Shown here: in pieces, positions 52,593 to 62,159 of the stretch
Position numbering within the stretch: position 1 is the first letter of the stretch
Layout of the letters: the number at the start of each line of letters is the position of its first letter
Source of the DNA: CBDCVO01 sp965223085
Lineage (GTDB): Bacteria; Pseudomonadota; Gammaproteobacteria; Ga0077536
Direction of reading: 5' to 3'
DNA: 64,000 nt
Assembly: GCA_965223085.1 (NCBI GenBank)
Contig: OZ244981.1
Span: 2,294,001 to 2,358,000, forward strand
The notes under the pieces: model-generated
Told to the model about the DNA's origin: nothing
Seen by the model: only the letters and a program-made list of their open reading frames with translations
Database searches by the model: none
Translations under genes and position numbers: made by a program

Positions 52593-55500
52593 GTCGTGAA
52601 CTCCGACATTTGGCGTTGTATCAGTTGGTAATACATGCCGCGACGATCAACCAGTTCCTGGTGTTTCCCTACTTCGGTGATGGCTCCGTCATACAAGACC
52701 ACGATCTTATCGGCGTTCATGATCGTACTCAGTCGGTGTGCAATTACGATCGAGGTTCTTCCATGCAACACTTCGCTCATATTATTGAGAATATTATTCT
52801 CAGACTGCGTGTCGAGCGCAGAAGTCGCCTCATCCAAAACGAGTAGTCGGGGGTCTCTATACAATGCTCGGGCAATGCAAAGTCGCTGCATCTGCCCGCC
52901 GGATAAGCCGATGCCTCGTTCGCCGATGGTTTGCTCATAACCGGAAGGTAGGGCCGTAATAAAGGAATGTGCGTCGGCTAATTTCGCGACGTCGACGACG
53001 CGACGTTTGTCGGGATTGTCTTCGCCGGCCGCGATGTTCTCGATGACCGAGCCAGAGAACAGCAGGTTATTTTGCATGACGTAGCCGATCTGGCGACGAT
53101 AATGCTCGACGTCGATGGCGTCTATGTCGTAATCGTCAACTAGTATTTTTCCTTCCGTGGCGCCGTAGAATCCGACGATTAACTTGGCCAGCGTCGTTTT
53201 CCCCGATCCACTCGGTCCGACGATTGCGACCATCTCACCCGGGTCGATGGTGAGATTGATATCCTTCAGTACGGGAACGCCGTCTTCACCGTTATAGCTG
53301 AAGAACACGTTTTGAAACGCGACCGCACCGGAAATATCCGGTAACACGATGCGTGCTTCAATATCTTCCGCTTTCTGCTCTGGTTCGATATCGAGCACGT
53401 CGCCTAGTCGTTCCATCGCAACGGCCGTTTCCTGCACTTCATCCCAGAGTCCGATTAGGCCCATCAACGGCGACAAGGCGCTACCCATGAGCATGTTGAA
53501 TGCAATCAATTGCCCAATCGTGAGTTCTTGACTTAGCACCATGTTAGCGCCGACCAATAAAACGGCGATGGTCGCAGCCGCGTTCAGTAGTTCGCTGATC
53601 AAATCCAACAGGATCTCAAAGCGCTGTGCGCGGTATTGCACGTCCAAGGCGTCTGCGTATTTACGTTCCCACCGCAGTCGCATGGGTCGTTCGATGGCCA
53701 TTGCTTTGACGGTCTCGGCGCCGCTAATCGTCTCCATCAACACGGCTTCCGCGTCCGTAGAAGTCTCAAATGCACGCCGCGCGTACCCTTTCAAGATCGG
53801 GGTCACAGCGACTGTCAACAAGGCCATAGGAACAACGAAAGCTATCAGTAACAGCGTCATTTTGACGTTGTACATGAATAGCACTGTGAAATAGATGAAA
53901 ACCATTAATAAGTTCAACAGAGTGCTAATGGTTGACTCGGTCATGAAACCTCGAACGGTTTCGTTCTCCTGGAAGCGTGCGAAAATATCCCCGGTTCTGC
54001 GTTTATCGAAAAAACTTATAGGAAGCGATAGCGTGTGCATAAAGAACTGGGAAAGCATCGAAAAATCGAGATTGCGCGTTAAGTAATTTGCGAGAAAACC
54101 GCGGAGTACTGTGCTTAGTTGGGCGAAGACCTGAACTAGTGCGAGTCCGATGATTAAAATATGTAGTAGTTCGACGTTAGCGTGAACGACGACGCGATCG
54201 AGGATATTCTGTACGATGACAGGAGGCGCCACGCCGAGTGTTTCGATAATTATCGTCGCCATCACTAAGTGGCTGAGAATGCCTTTGTAGGGTTTCAAAT
54301 AACTAGCGAAGCGTGCCCAAGGCGAGCGGCTTTTCACGCGCGCCATATCCGTTGCCGGTGAAAATAGGAGGCAGGTACCTGCCCATCCTCTCTCGAACTC
54401 ATCTGTCGTCATTTTGGCGAAACCGCGGCCAGGATCGGCGACCCACACGTGTCGTTTAGAGACACCGTAGACAACGACATAGTGGTAGCCTTCCCAATGA
54501 GCGATGAAAGGCAGATCGACATCGATCAACGACGCAAAAGTTGTCTGTATGCCGCGGGTACGAAAGCCGAGAGATTCGCCGACACGCGCGAGGCTATCTA
54601 GGGTAGCGCCTTCCGTCGTGACGTTGGTCATATCACGGAGTTTTCCCAACGTAAGCCCGACGCCATAGTATTTGCAGATCATCGCTAGGCAGGCGGCGCC
54701 GCAGTCGGCCTCTTCTGCTTGGTCGACTAGGGGGAATCGAGGTAGAACTTTTTCACCTATGCGAGGTTTAGAGCTCAGATCTAATATCAGCGGATTCTTT
54801 TTGGTCGCGGTGACTTTTTGCTGCCGCTCCAGTTCACGTTCAACTCGCTTGGTTCTAGCCACGAGAATGTCTCGAACGTGCGGATTTCTGTCGAGGACAA
54901 AATCGAGTGTCTGCTCGGGCACGATGAGCAAAACAGTATCCGTCTGTGCGATCGCGGAGTATTGTTGTTTTTCTCGAGACAATGCCGCGTGTTCGCCGAA
55001 GACATCTCCTTGCTGCAGATGTGCTAGCGAATATTCGTTTCCTTTTGCGGCATATGAAATTTCCACATCGCCTTGATGAACAACATAAAGTCGATGATCA
55101 TCACTCGAATTTTGTTCAACAATGGTCGTACCTGCCGGGATACGTTTAATGCCAATGGTGCTCACTAATTGTTCGAGTTCACCTTGATCAATCTTTCCCT
55201 TGAGCTCAAATAAATGCGTGAGAGCGTTACCGGCCGTGCGCATAGCCGTGTAGCGGGAAATGTGGCTAGCGGCATCATGGTTTTGCTTTAAGACCGAGGC
55301 GATCGCCAAGCGTGGGACAAATAGCACTTCGGTACTAGCCGACGAGCGCGCAGTGTACTCCTGTTCATGTTCACGCAACGCGCCCAGCTCGGCGAAGACG
55401 TCAGCGGTTTTGCGTAGCCCGACGCTGATGTCCTTGCCGCCATTGTCGACAAACAGGCGCACTGTTCCCGCGAGCACAACGTAGACGCCTGAACAGCTAT

Positions 55501-55651
55501 CACCGGCTCGGAAAATCGTCTCGCCAAAGGCATATGACCGCACTGTTGCTTGCTCGAAGAGCTGATCCAGCTCTTCGGTTCGGAAAGCAGAGAAAAGGTC
55601 AACGGCAGATAACGGGTTTGTACTAATGTCGTTTTGTGTTGAGATTTCCAT
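52589..55651 (-). CDS. peptidase-containing ABC exporter with two cyclic-nucleotide-binding domains
   Basis: The 1020-residue protein has, in order: two cNMP-binding-type domains (about 15-135 and 150-275); a C39 peptidase domain (about 305-435) with the catalytic Cys in EADCGAACLAMI, His in EGYHYVVVYG and Asp in WVADPGRG; a six-helix exporter membrane domain (about 455-745); and an ATPase (about 785-1015) with GPSGSGKT, LSGGQMQRLCIARA and LLVLDEATSALD. All active residues are present. It should cut double-glycine leaders and export the mature product. The cNMP-C39-ABC architecture is known from HetC-like exporters. The double cNMP module suggests regulation by a nucleotide. Confidence 0.92.
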   Translation of the reverse strand: MEISTQNDISTNPLSAVDLFSAFRTEELDQLFEQATVRSYAFGETIFRAGDSCSGVYVVLAGTVRLFVDNGGKDISVGLRKTADVFAELGALREHEQEYTARSSASTEVLFVPRLAIASVLKQNHDAASHISRYTAMRTAGNALTHLFELKGKIDQGELEQLVSTIGIKRIPAGTTIVEQNSSDDHRLYVVHQGDVEISYAAKGNEYSLAHLQQGDVFGEHAALSREKQQYSAIAQTDTVLLIVPEQTLDFVLDRNPHVRDILVARTKRVERELERQQKVTATKKNPLILDLSSKPRIGEKVLPRFPLVDQAEEADCGAACLAMICKYYGVGLTLGKLRDMTNVTTEGATLDSLARVGESLGFRTRGIQTTFASLIDVDLPFIAHWEGYHYVVVYGVSKRHVWVADPGRGFAKMTTDEFERGWAGTCLLFSPATDMARVKSRSPWARFASYLKPYKGILSHLVMATIIIETLGVAPPVIVQNILDRVVVHANVELLHILIIGLALVQVFAQLSTVLRGFLANYLTRNLDFSMLSQFFMHTLSLPISFFDKRRTGDIFARFQENETVRGFMTESTISTLLNLLMVFIYFTVLFMYNVKMTLLLIAFVVPMALLTVAVTPILKGYARRAFETSTDAEAVLMETISGAETVKAMAIERPMRLRWERKYADALDVQYRAQRFEILLDLISELLNAAATIAVLLVGANMVLSQELTIGQLIAFNMLMGSALSPLMGLIGLWDEVQETAVAMERLGDVLDIEPEQKAEDIEARIVLPDISGAVAFQNVFFSYNGEDGVPVLKDINLTIDPGEMVAIVGPSGSGKTTLAKLIVGFYGATEGKILVDDYDIDAIDVEHYRRQIGYVMQNNLLFSGSVIENIAAGEDNPDKRRVVDVAKLADAHSFITALPSGYEQTIGERGIGLSGGQMQRLCIARALYRDPRLLVLDEATSALDTQSENNILNNMSEVLHGRTSIVIAHRLSTIMNADKIVVLYDGAITEVGKHQELVDRRGMYYQLIQRQMSEFTT

Positions 55652-55666
55652 AGTGTGTTCGCGTCA

Positions 55667-55690
55667 CTCGGTCGCAATTCAACGACCGAG
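55667..55690. promoter_or_regulatory. stem-loop between parvulin and exporter genes
   Basis: CTCGGTCG-CAATTCAA-CGACCGAG is a perfect 8-bp stem in the 100-bp gap before the exporter gene. There is no T-run, so it is not a simple terminator. It may be an RNA-processing or attenuation element separating exporter expression from the upstream genes. Confidence 0.5.
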
Positions 55691-55751
55691 GACGAGCCTA
55701 TTCGCTTAGTGTTTAGTCAGTGGGGCGGTGAAAATTTTGTGCGATTGCTCG

Positions 55752-56507
55752 CTAAAAAATTTCGATCCGGTGGTTTTTTGCACTATCTTGCAACCAAGAA
55801 TCGTAGAGCTTTTGTTGCACTTGCTTTTTTCGTGCCGTATCGAGTTCCGCAGTGCTTTTTGCAAATACTTTGAATATCTCGAACTTGCTTCCATCAATTG
55901 AGGGGACCGGTCCCACTATCGTACCGACATCTGAGTTAAAGACTTTGGCTTCCAGGTCGTTCTTTAATGCACCTCGGGTGATGGTTCCTATGAAACCGCC
56001 CCGATCGCGCGTTTCGAGATCAATCGAATGCTCCTTGGCAAGTTCGCAAAAGCCATCGGGATCGTCTTCTAGAAGAGCGACGAGCTCTCGTGCAGCACCT
56101 TCGGAAGTCAACACGATGTGGCCGACTTCAATGCTGTCAAATTCTGGGGAGTTAAGGTTGAAATACTCTTCGACCGCGGAATCAGAAGCGATGTGGTCGA
56201 CGATTTTCTCCTTTTGCAGTAACTCAACCAAGTAGCATTCGAATTCCGCCGACGTTACACCTATGCGGTTTAGAAAATCTTTTGTCGCTTGTGCGCGATG
56301 TAGGCCCTGGACGCGGCGGATGTGATCAAAACGTTCCTGAACTTCATCTTCCGACACCTCAACTTCCGCTTTATCAGCGCCTAAAATGGTGATGCGGTCT
56401 TTGATAACATCATCCAAAATCTGATCGAATTTCCCATTAAGTTTTAGAAAGCGGACGATATCGTCGGCCAGAATTTCTGTATTATCGATTTTTGCTAATG
56501 CTGACAT
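55752..56507 (-). CDS. cytoplasmic parvulin-type peptidyl-prolyl isomerase
   Basis: The 251-residue protein has a SurA-N-like helical part (about 1-110) and a parvulin domain (about 120-225: SIEVGHIVLTSEGAARELVA, FCELAKEHSIDLETRDRGGF and a KFEIFKVFAKS end). It has no signal peptide, so it probably acts inside the cell or at the membrane, perhaps keeping the exporter substrate unfolded. It lies 5 bp after the HlyD gene. A parvulin beside a C39 exporter and HlyD is a recurrent arrangement in peptide secretion loci. Confidence 0.8.
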   Translation of the reverse strand: MSALAKIDNTEILADDIVRFLKLNGKFDQILDDVIKDRITILGADKAEVEVSEDEVQERFDHIRRVQGLHRAQATKDFLNRIGVTSAEFECYLVELLQKEKIVDHIASDSAVEEYFNLNSPEFDSIEVGHIVLTSEGAARELVALLEDDPDGFCELAKEHSIDLETRDRGGFIGTITRGALKNDLEAKVFNSDVGTIVGPVPSIDGSKFEIFKVFAKSTAELDTARKKQVQQKLYDSWLQDSAKNHRIEIF

Positions 56508-56512
56508 GTTGT

Positions 56513-57892
56513 TTACCCCACTGTTTTTCTCAAAGGATCGATAGCCAAGTCGATTAGTCGGCGTTTGCGGACAGCGATTTCGATTTTTGCTTCCATGCCA
56601 AAACGGATCGGAACCCGAGCGTTATTAATTACAAAAAAGTCTTGTTCGAGGCTAACGCGGGCTTTGTAGAAGGTTTTCTTAGTGAGTGGATCGAATTGAG
56701 TAACGGGTGCGATGTACTCTAGTTCGCCTTGAAGAAAGCCATGGCGCTGATAAGGGAACGCATTTAGTTTAACCTTGGCCTGCATACCGACTTTAAGAAA
56801 TGCACGGTTCTTTTCGTCGATCTTGATGTCCAGGAATTTGTCGCCCCGTTCGGGTGCGATGACCGCAATCGGTTTTTTGTCATCTATTTTTTCACCCACT
56901 TTGTCGATGGAGAGCACGGTAATGACGCCGTCGATCGGAGCGCGGATGCGTAAATAATTGTCTTCGTCGATGTCATTGAATTTCACTCGCGACGCAATAC
57001 GTGCTTTCGCGCGCGTCAAACGAAGTTCATTTCGCAACGATCGTTCTTGATTGGTTAGCGAGAAAAGCGTGTTATCGTATCGTGATTGCAGGGCGAGTAG
57101 TTCTTGGGATTTTTTCTCTATATCGGCCTTTTTTTGGTTGTACTCTTTTGTCAAAGATAGTTCGAACTCGCCCAATTTGACTTCAGCAAGCTTTAGATCG
57201 AGAACCTTGTCTTGATAGTCTTTTCGTTTATTTGCTACCTGCTGCTTCGATATGCCGCCGCCACCGGGGGAGTTAAATAGGCGTTCATGTTGTCCTAATA
57301 TCTGTAGAGCGTGGTCACGCTGCTGGCGCGCTTTTTCGACATCAGCTCGAGCGCGCTGGAGTTTTAGACGTTGTGCTTCAGCTAATTTTGCAATGCTTTC
57401 TTCGACTTGTTTTTCATGCTGACGGCGATCAGATTCCAGCTTCAATTTCAGTGCTTGCAGCTCTTTTTCAGCGGCGCGCCGTTTCGCTGGGAACTCGAGC
57501 AGTTGTTTTTCCTTGTCTTCAACCGCCATGGTGGCGGTCATCGCGTCACCGAGAAGTTGTATGGCAGCGGGGGAGTTAATACGAAATAGCACATCACCCC
57601 GAGACGCGGGCATACCTTCGGCGACATAAATATCGGCGACGTCGCCTTTGACGGGCACATAAATACGGTGCTCTTGGGTACCGGGAGATACCGTCCCATT
57701 CGCGTTGACGATGACATCAGCACGACCAATAAATGCCCACGTAATACCGGCAAGCAACAAGCCAAGCAGCACCCAAATCGTATTGCGCATCAATTTTGAT
57801 GGCTCTGCGCTTAACAACGCGATCCCCTCCGGGCTGTGATCTTTTAGCAGTCGGCTTAGCGCGTTTTGAGATCGATGATATGTGGGACTCAT
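56513..57892 (-). CDS. HlyD-family membrane fusion protein
   Basis: The 459-residue protein has one N-terminal membrane helix (about 38-55, TIWVLLGLLLAGITWAFIG). A biotinyl-lipoyl half follows (IYVPVKGDVADIYVAEGMPA), then a long coiled-coil hairpin (about 120-300) and the second lipoyl half plus beta-barrel (LRIRAPIDGVITVLSIDKVG, FLKVGMQAKVKLNAFPYQRH). It links the inner-membrane exporter to the outer membrane factor. Its start overlaps the FHA gene stop by four bases. Confidence 0.9.
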   Translation of the reverse strand: MSPTYHRSQNALSRLLKDHSPEGIALLSAEPSKLMRNTIWVLLGLLLAGITWAFIGRADVIVNANGTVSPGTQEHRIYVPVKGDVADIYVAEGMPASRGDVLFRINSPAAIQLLGDAMTATMAVEDKEKQLLEFPAKRRAAEKELQALKLKLESDRRQHEKQVEESIAKLAEAQRLKLQRARADVEKARQQRDHALQILGQHERLFNSPGGGGISKQQVANKRKDYQDKVLDLKLAEVKLGEFELSLTKEYNQKKADIEKKSQELLALQSRYDNTLFSLTNQERSLRNELRLTRAKARIASRVKFNDIDEDNYLRIRAPIDGVITVLSIDKVGEKIDDKKPIAVIAPERGDKFLDIKIDEKNRAFLKVGMQAKVKLNAFPYQRHGFLQGELEYIAPVTQFDPLTKKTFYKARVSLEQDFFVINNARVPIRFGMEAKIEIAVRKRRLIDLAIDPLRKTVG

Positions 57893-60330
57893 GGTGTTTC
57901 CTCGTCGAGGGAAGGTAGTAGGTCGAGCTTGGCATCTAACAACGTAGGTGTTAGGACTAAGTGAAGATCTTCGAGTGAACGTCGTTGGCGCTTGATCTCG
58001 TTGCCGAGATTTTTTTGCAATGACGAACAGCGCCGAGGTAACGGGAGACCAAGGCGATTGTAAATCGCGATGCCTGTGCTTATTGTTTGGTAAGCGTCCG
58101 ACAACCGCTGTGCCTGGATTTGAAACCGTTGCGATACTTTTGCCTCGACCCGCGTGACGGCGACAAGACCACCGTCGTTTTCGTAAGCGAGCCAGTGGTC
58201 TTCAGCCGTATCGATTAAACTTGCGAGGCGTTTGAGCTCACGAGCTTTGTGCGTTTCATATTTCGGTGCGATTTGTTCTAAGAAGAACACGTCATCTGCA
58301 TCTTTTAAAGAGGCGCGGAAAGCGAGCAGTCGGTTACCGTATTGTGGATCGTTGGTACTGGAGAGCAGGCGGTTGTGATCCGAAACGATGTGGTTTTGAC
58401 GGGCAATTTCCCGTAGTACTGGTTCCCGGAACGGTCCGCTCTGCAGCGACGCGAGGATTTGACGAGATCTGACGTGGTCTCCGTCTCGCCACGCGCTCGT
58501 GGCGGTATTGTATTGTTCGATAAAACCCGGGGCAGGGAGGGTGCGGCGTAGCTTCGCGCTGAGCTCTTCCTGGAAAAGCGGGGTAAGAAACGTCAAATCA
58601 TTACTAAGTCGCACTAGAGCAGCGATATCGCCTTCTTCGAGGTGCTGCAACAGCGTCGCATAAGTTGTTGCGTCGTCACGTAGCGCGTCTAAGCCTACGA
58701 CCCGGGGATATTTGCTCGTAAATCGATCAACGAGTGCGTGAATGTTTTTAGGCTGCTCTGTTCGCAATTGACTAGTAATGGCATCCAGAAGATCCGCTAC
58801 CGCGTTACCGATCAATGACTGCTCATTACTCAGGGCGCGCAAATGGCTTTGTACAATTGCGTGCAGCTGTTCGAACGGTGGATAATAAGTCAAAACCTCG
58901 GTGAGCAACTGCTGGTAGCGCGCCTTGTTTACGCTCCATTCTTCCACTAAGCGCCGCATCGGTTCGGCGTGCTTGAAGAGGTCAAAACTTGCTGCCGTGC
59001 CGCCACGTTCGGCGATATGCGCTTCGACACTTGTCGCCCATTGAAGTACGTCGAACAGGTCTTCACAATCTGGTATTGCGCGATGCGCGATTAGGGCTTC
59101 CTTTAATACCGAACTCGCCTCATCGAAACGTTTGTTGTCGAGGTTCTCGCTCCACATCGGCAACACCGCCTTTATCATGGCCACCCGTCCCCATGTTGCA
59201 ACTTCGCTATCGTTGGGGTGCGTTTTGAGATATTGGGCTGCGGCAATCGCTGTCGCTGTATGACGCTCGGACTTGGACAGCGCTTTAATCTCGCGGCGCC
59301 CTTCACCGTAGATATAGAAGCCCGTAAAAGCTAGGCAGAGACTGCCAACTACAACGAGACTTAGCAGCAACGACCTTTTGTATGCACGCTTCTTGCTATT
59401 GCTAGGCGTCGATGAACACCCCGTCGCGCCGGGTGCAAGTTTGGCCGCTAAATGCCCGGGCGTGCGCGCGAAATGCCGGTTCAGTTTGCGCCCTTGCTGC
59501 TCACCGCTATCAGTGCAGAAAACGTGCAAAAAAGATGTGGCGGAGGTAGTGAAAATCGTGCGCGGCGCATCTTCATCGGTACTTCGTGGTATGGGCGTTG
59601 CGTGATCCCCAGACGGACTCATAGCGACGCTCAGCGGTGTGTTTATTTGTACGCGATAGGAAAAACGATCGCTACCGAAACTGAGCCGATCACCGTCGAC
59701 CAATTGTCTCGCACGATGCTGGAGTCTTTCATTCGAGACGGCCGTGCCGTTCGGGCTTCCTAAGTCTTCTACGTAAATTTCTGTTCCCGCGAGCGTTATC
59801 ATGGCGTGGCGTCGAGATATTCGCCGAACGTCTTTGGGATAACGACATGCATAGCGTGCAAACCTCTGTTCCGTACGGCTAACCAGAAAAGGAAACCGGG
59901 ATATCTCGATCGTCTCGATACCATTGTCTTCGGTGGCGGGGATCAGACTCAGCGTTGTCTCAGATGGCTGTGGCTGGTCCTCAGCGATCTCCTGGTAGGG
60001 AAACCTCACATCGAACTTCAGGGTGCCGGCGAAGCAGATCTGATCTGCATTTTTTAGCGCTACGGGCGTGCCGTTGACGAGCTTTTCGTTAATTAGCGTC
60101 CCGTTGGCACTAGCCAGATCCAAGAGATAAAATCGATCATGTTCCCGAAAAATTCTTGCGTGGCGACGCGAAAGCTTTCTTCGCGTCGTTGCCGGTAGAG
60201 CGCTAAATGGCTTTTTCTCGCGACCGATTGACAATAGTGCATCGTCGATGACGATCTCCCCGATTTCGGGGTGCGATGTTGGCGCTAAACTAATTCGCAT
60301 GTGCTTAGCTTGGTGGTACAAAGTGTTCAT
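57889..60330 (-). CDS. membrane protein with two FHA domains
   Basis: The 813-residue protein has two N-terminal FHA domains, the first with LSRRHARIF and ASANGTLINE, the second with ISRRHAMITL and GSPNGTAVSNE. Both keep the Arg, Ser-Arg-Arg-His and Asn-Gly residues that bind phosphothreonine. A linker and one membrane helix (about 325-345, SLLLSLVVVGSLCLAFTGFY) lead to a large helical domain of about 450 residues, probably periplasmic. FHA domains read Ser/Thr kinase signals, so this could gate the secretion machine by phosphorylation. No kinase gene is in the window. Specific role unknown. Confidence 0.82.
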   Translation of the reverse strand: MNTLYHQAKHMRISLAPTSHPEIGEIVIDDALLSIGREKKPFSALPATTRRKLSRRHARIFREHDRFYLLDLASANGTLINEKLVNGTPVALKNADQICFAGTLKFDVRFPYQEIAEDQPQPSETTLSLIPATEDNGIETIEISRFPFLVSRTEQRFARYACRYPKDVRRISRRHAMITLAGTEIYVEDLGSPNGTAVSNERLQHRARQLVDGDRLSFGSDRFSYRVQINTPLSVAMSPSGDHATPIPRSTDEDAPRTIFTTSATSFLHVFCTDSGEQQGRKLNRHFARTPGHLAAKLAPGATGCSSTPSNSKKRAYKRSLLLSLVVVGSLCLAFTGFYIYGEGRREIKALSKSERHTATAIAAAQYLKTHPNDSEVATWGRVAMIKAVLPMWSENLDNKRFDEASSVLKEALIAHRAIPDCEDLFDVLQWATSVEAHIAERGGTAASFDLFKHAEPMRRLVEEWSVNKARYQQLLTEVLTYYPPFEQLHAIVQSHLRALSNEQSLIGNAVADLLDAITSQLRTEQPKNIHALVDRFTSKYPRVVGLDALRDDATTYATLLQHLEEGDIAALVRLSNDLTFLTPLFQEELSAKLRRTLPAPGFIEQYNTATSAWRDGDHVRSRQILASLQSGPFREPVLREIARQNHIVSDHNRLLSSTNDPQYGNRLLAFRASLKDADDVFFLEQIAPKYETHKARELKRLASLIDTAEDHWLAYENDGGLVAVTRVEAKVSQRFQIQAQRLSDAYQTISTGIAIYNRLGLPLPRRCSSLQKNLGNEIKRQRRSLEDLHLVLTPTLLDAKLDLLPSLDEETP

Positions 60331-60400
60331 AATTTACCGATACCCGTGACCCGAATTACTTGGTGTTGACGCGCGGAGGAGGCGTCGTGGAGGCGGTTTT

Positions 60401-61867
60401 TTAAAGTACGGATTGCGGCGGCCAACCGCCGCCGAGAGCCTTGTAGAGTTTGACCGTCTCGAGGAGTGTAGCCTGGTATTCCGCGAGCACGTTTTGTTGT
60501 GCGTTGAGCAAGCTGCGCTCGGTTTCAAACAATTCCAATTGAGACACAAGCCCTTCTTTTAGACGTTCTTGTTGTACGTCTCGTACAATTTTTAGGTTGT
60601 CGATCTGTGCTTTGAGTTCACGCATTTGTGCCTTTCTAGATTTCAGGTTAAGCAAAGCGACTTCGACTTCCTCAAAAGCGCGCAAAACGATTTGACGATA
60701 TTGCTCGGTTCGTACTTGAACTTCAGCCTCATTCAATGGCACGTCGATATGTACGTTACGGTCAAACAGTGATGCGAATGATGTGGCAAGCCCGAAGGTC
60801 CAACTGTTAAGCAGAATATTCGTCAGGCTAGACCCGGTCGTCGCGCCGGCGGTAAGGGAAAGTGTGGGTAATCTTGCTAGACGAGCACGTCCAACTAAAT
60901 GATGGGCCTGGAGTAGGGCGTATTCAGCACGCAATACGTCGGGGCGACGTGACAGTAGATCGGCGGGTAACACTAACGGGACTTCTACCGGATTGACGGT
61001 TTCACTTAAATAAGCGATAGGTACCGAAAAGCTACCGGCCGGTTTGCCAAGTAGAGTCGCAACGACGAGTTCCGTTTCCGCACGGCTACGCTCTAAGTCC
61101 AGCAATTGTTTGCTTAGACTGTTCAGTTCGGATTTCTGGCTGAGGATTTTTGTTTTTGGGATCAAACCCTCACGGTATTGCGCCTCATATATTTCAAGCA
61201 GCCGTTGATTTTGTCGCCGCGTGGCGCGTTGTTGCTTTATCTGTTCATCGAGAAGTCGAATCTGAAAGTATCGCTCCGCAACATTTGCGACTAGTGCGAG
61301 ATAGGTGGCGCGCCAGTCCATTTCCACGCCCATATAAGCGGCTTTTTCTGCCAATACTCCTTTGCGAATTTTGCCCCAGATATCGATTTCCCAGTTGAGA
61401 CTGGCGCCTAACAATTCGGCATTGCGCGTCGTGGTTGCGGGGTTCGGTTCCGTTTTTGCACGTTGAATAGAAGCCGTTGGCGCGATACCGACGGTTGGTG
61501 TCAAGGGAAAGCGCGCTTTACGGAATTCGATGCCCGCTTTGTCGAGACGCGCGCTGGCAATTTTTAAATCAAAATTTTCATCTAAAGCCGCTGCAACTAA
61601 GTTGTCGAGATACTCATCTCCGAACCCTTGCCACCAGTCGGGCCTTATTACTTCCGCCGCATCGATCTTGCGACCATCTAATTGTGACCACCCGGCTTTT
61701 TCCGGAGTCGTGGGGCGTACGTAGTCAGGCCCTGCCAGTTGCGAGCACGCTGAGATGAATAGCACACAGCTCAATAAAAATGTTGACGGGAAAATGTGGC
61801 GCAAGTTGTAAAGTAGAGGGGAAAAGTTCAAAGGGGATTCATCGTCGGACAAGCACCTACTCACCAT
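60401..61867 (-). CDS. TolC/NodT-family outer membrane efflux lipoprotein
   Basis: The 488-residue protein has a lipobox FISAC with lipidated Cys41, then two repeated OEP halves: PDWWQGFGDEYLDNLVAAAL, ASLNWEIDIWGKIRKGVLAE, VPLVLPADLLSRRPDVLRAE and LRAFEEVEVALLNLKSRKAQ. These are NodT hallmarks. It should form the trimeric outer membrane tunnel for the HlyD/ABC pair encoded downstream. It is the first gene of the secretion operon; the gap to the FHA gene is 70 bp. Confidence 0.9.
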   Translation of the reverse strand: MVSRCLSDDESPLNFSPLLYNLRHIFPSTFLLSCVLFISACSQLAGPDYVRPTTPEKAGWSQLDGRKIDAAEVIRPDWWQGFGDEYLDNLVAAALDENFDLKIASARLDKAGIEFRKARFPLTPTVGIAPTASIQRAKTEPNPATTTRNAELLGASLNWEIDIWGKIRKGVLAEKAAYMGVEMDWRATYLALVANVAERYFQIRLLDEQIKQQRATRRQNQRLLEIYEAQYREGLIPKTKILSQKSELNSLSKQLLDLERSRAETELVVATLLGKPAGSFSVPIAYLSETVNPVEVPLVLPADLLSRRPDVLRAEYALLQAHHLVGRARLARLPTLSLTAGATTGSSLTNILLNSWTFGLATSFASLFDRNVHIDVPLNEAEVQVRTEQYRQIVLRAFEEVEVALLNLKSRKAQMRELKAQIDNLKIVRDVQQERLKEGLVSQLELFETERSLLNAQQNVLAEYQATLLETVKLYKALGGGWPPQSVL

Positions 61868-62159
61868 CGTCTTTCGCTCTCCTGGGTAGTGCGCGTTTCG
61901 AACGCGCTAAGCGTGTAGGTGTACTTTAGGAGGTAAGCGCGCTACTCGCGGTGGGAATTCCCACAAGTATTGTTTAATACACGCGCGAGTGCACTGAAGC
62001 GCAGGTACGACGCGCTTAGCGGTGCATGGTTTGGGCGGGTGGACGCGTTTAAAGCGTTAAAGTTGGACTTGCTTTGTAAAGACTTCTCTACGTCGCAGTG
62101 AAACGCGACGCAAAACTACGCACGTAGGTGGGGCACCGCGTGGCGAGCTGAGAAATTTC
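61868..62159. promoter_or_regulatory. upstream region of the secretion operon with operator-like palindrome
   Basis: This 292-bp gap between the outer membrane factor gene and the TetR gene contains a perfect 14-bp dyad GTGGGAATTCCCAC at 61951-61964, about 85 bp before the operon start. It also has a GC-rich stem CGTCGC-AGTGAAAC-GCGACG at 62091-62110. I see no acceptable sigma-54 site here, so the machinery genes are probably read from a different promoter than the cargo gene. Confidence 0.45.

Noticed and set aside
55671..55684. weak sigma-54-like spacing (GG-N10-GC) before the exporter gene
   Set aside because: The -24 element lacks the CA and the site is part of the stem-loop; match to consensus is too poor.
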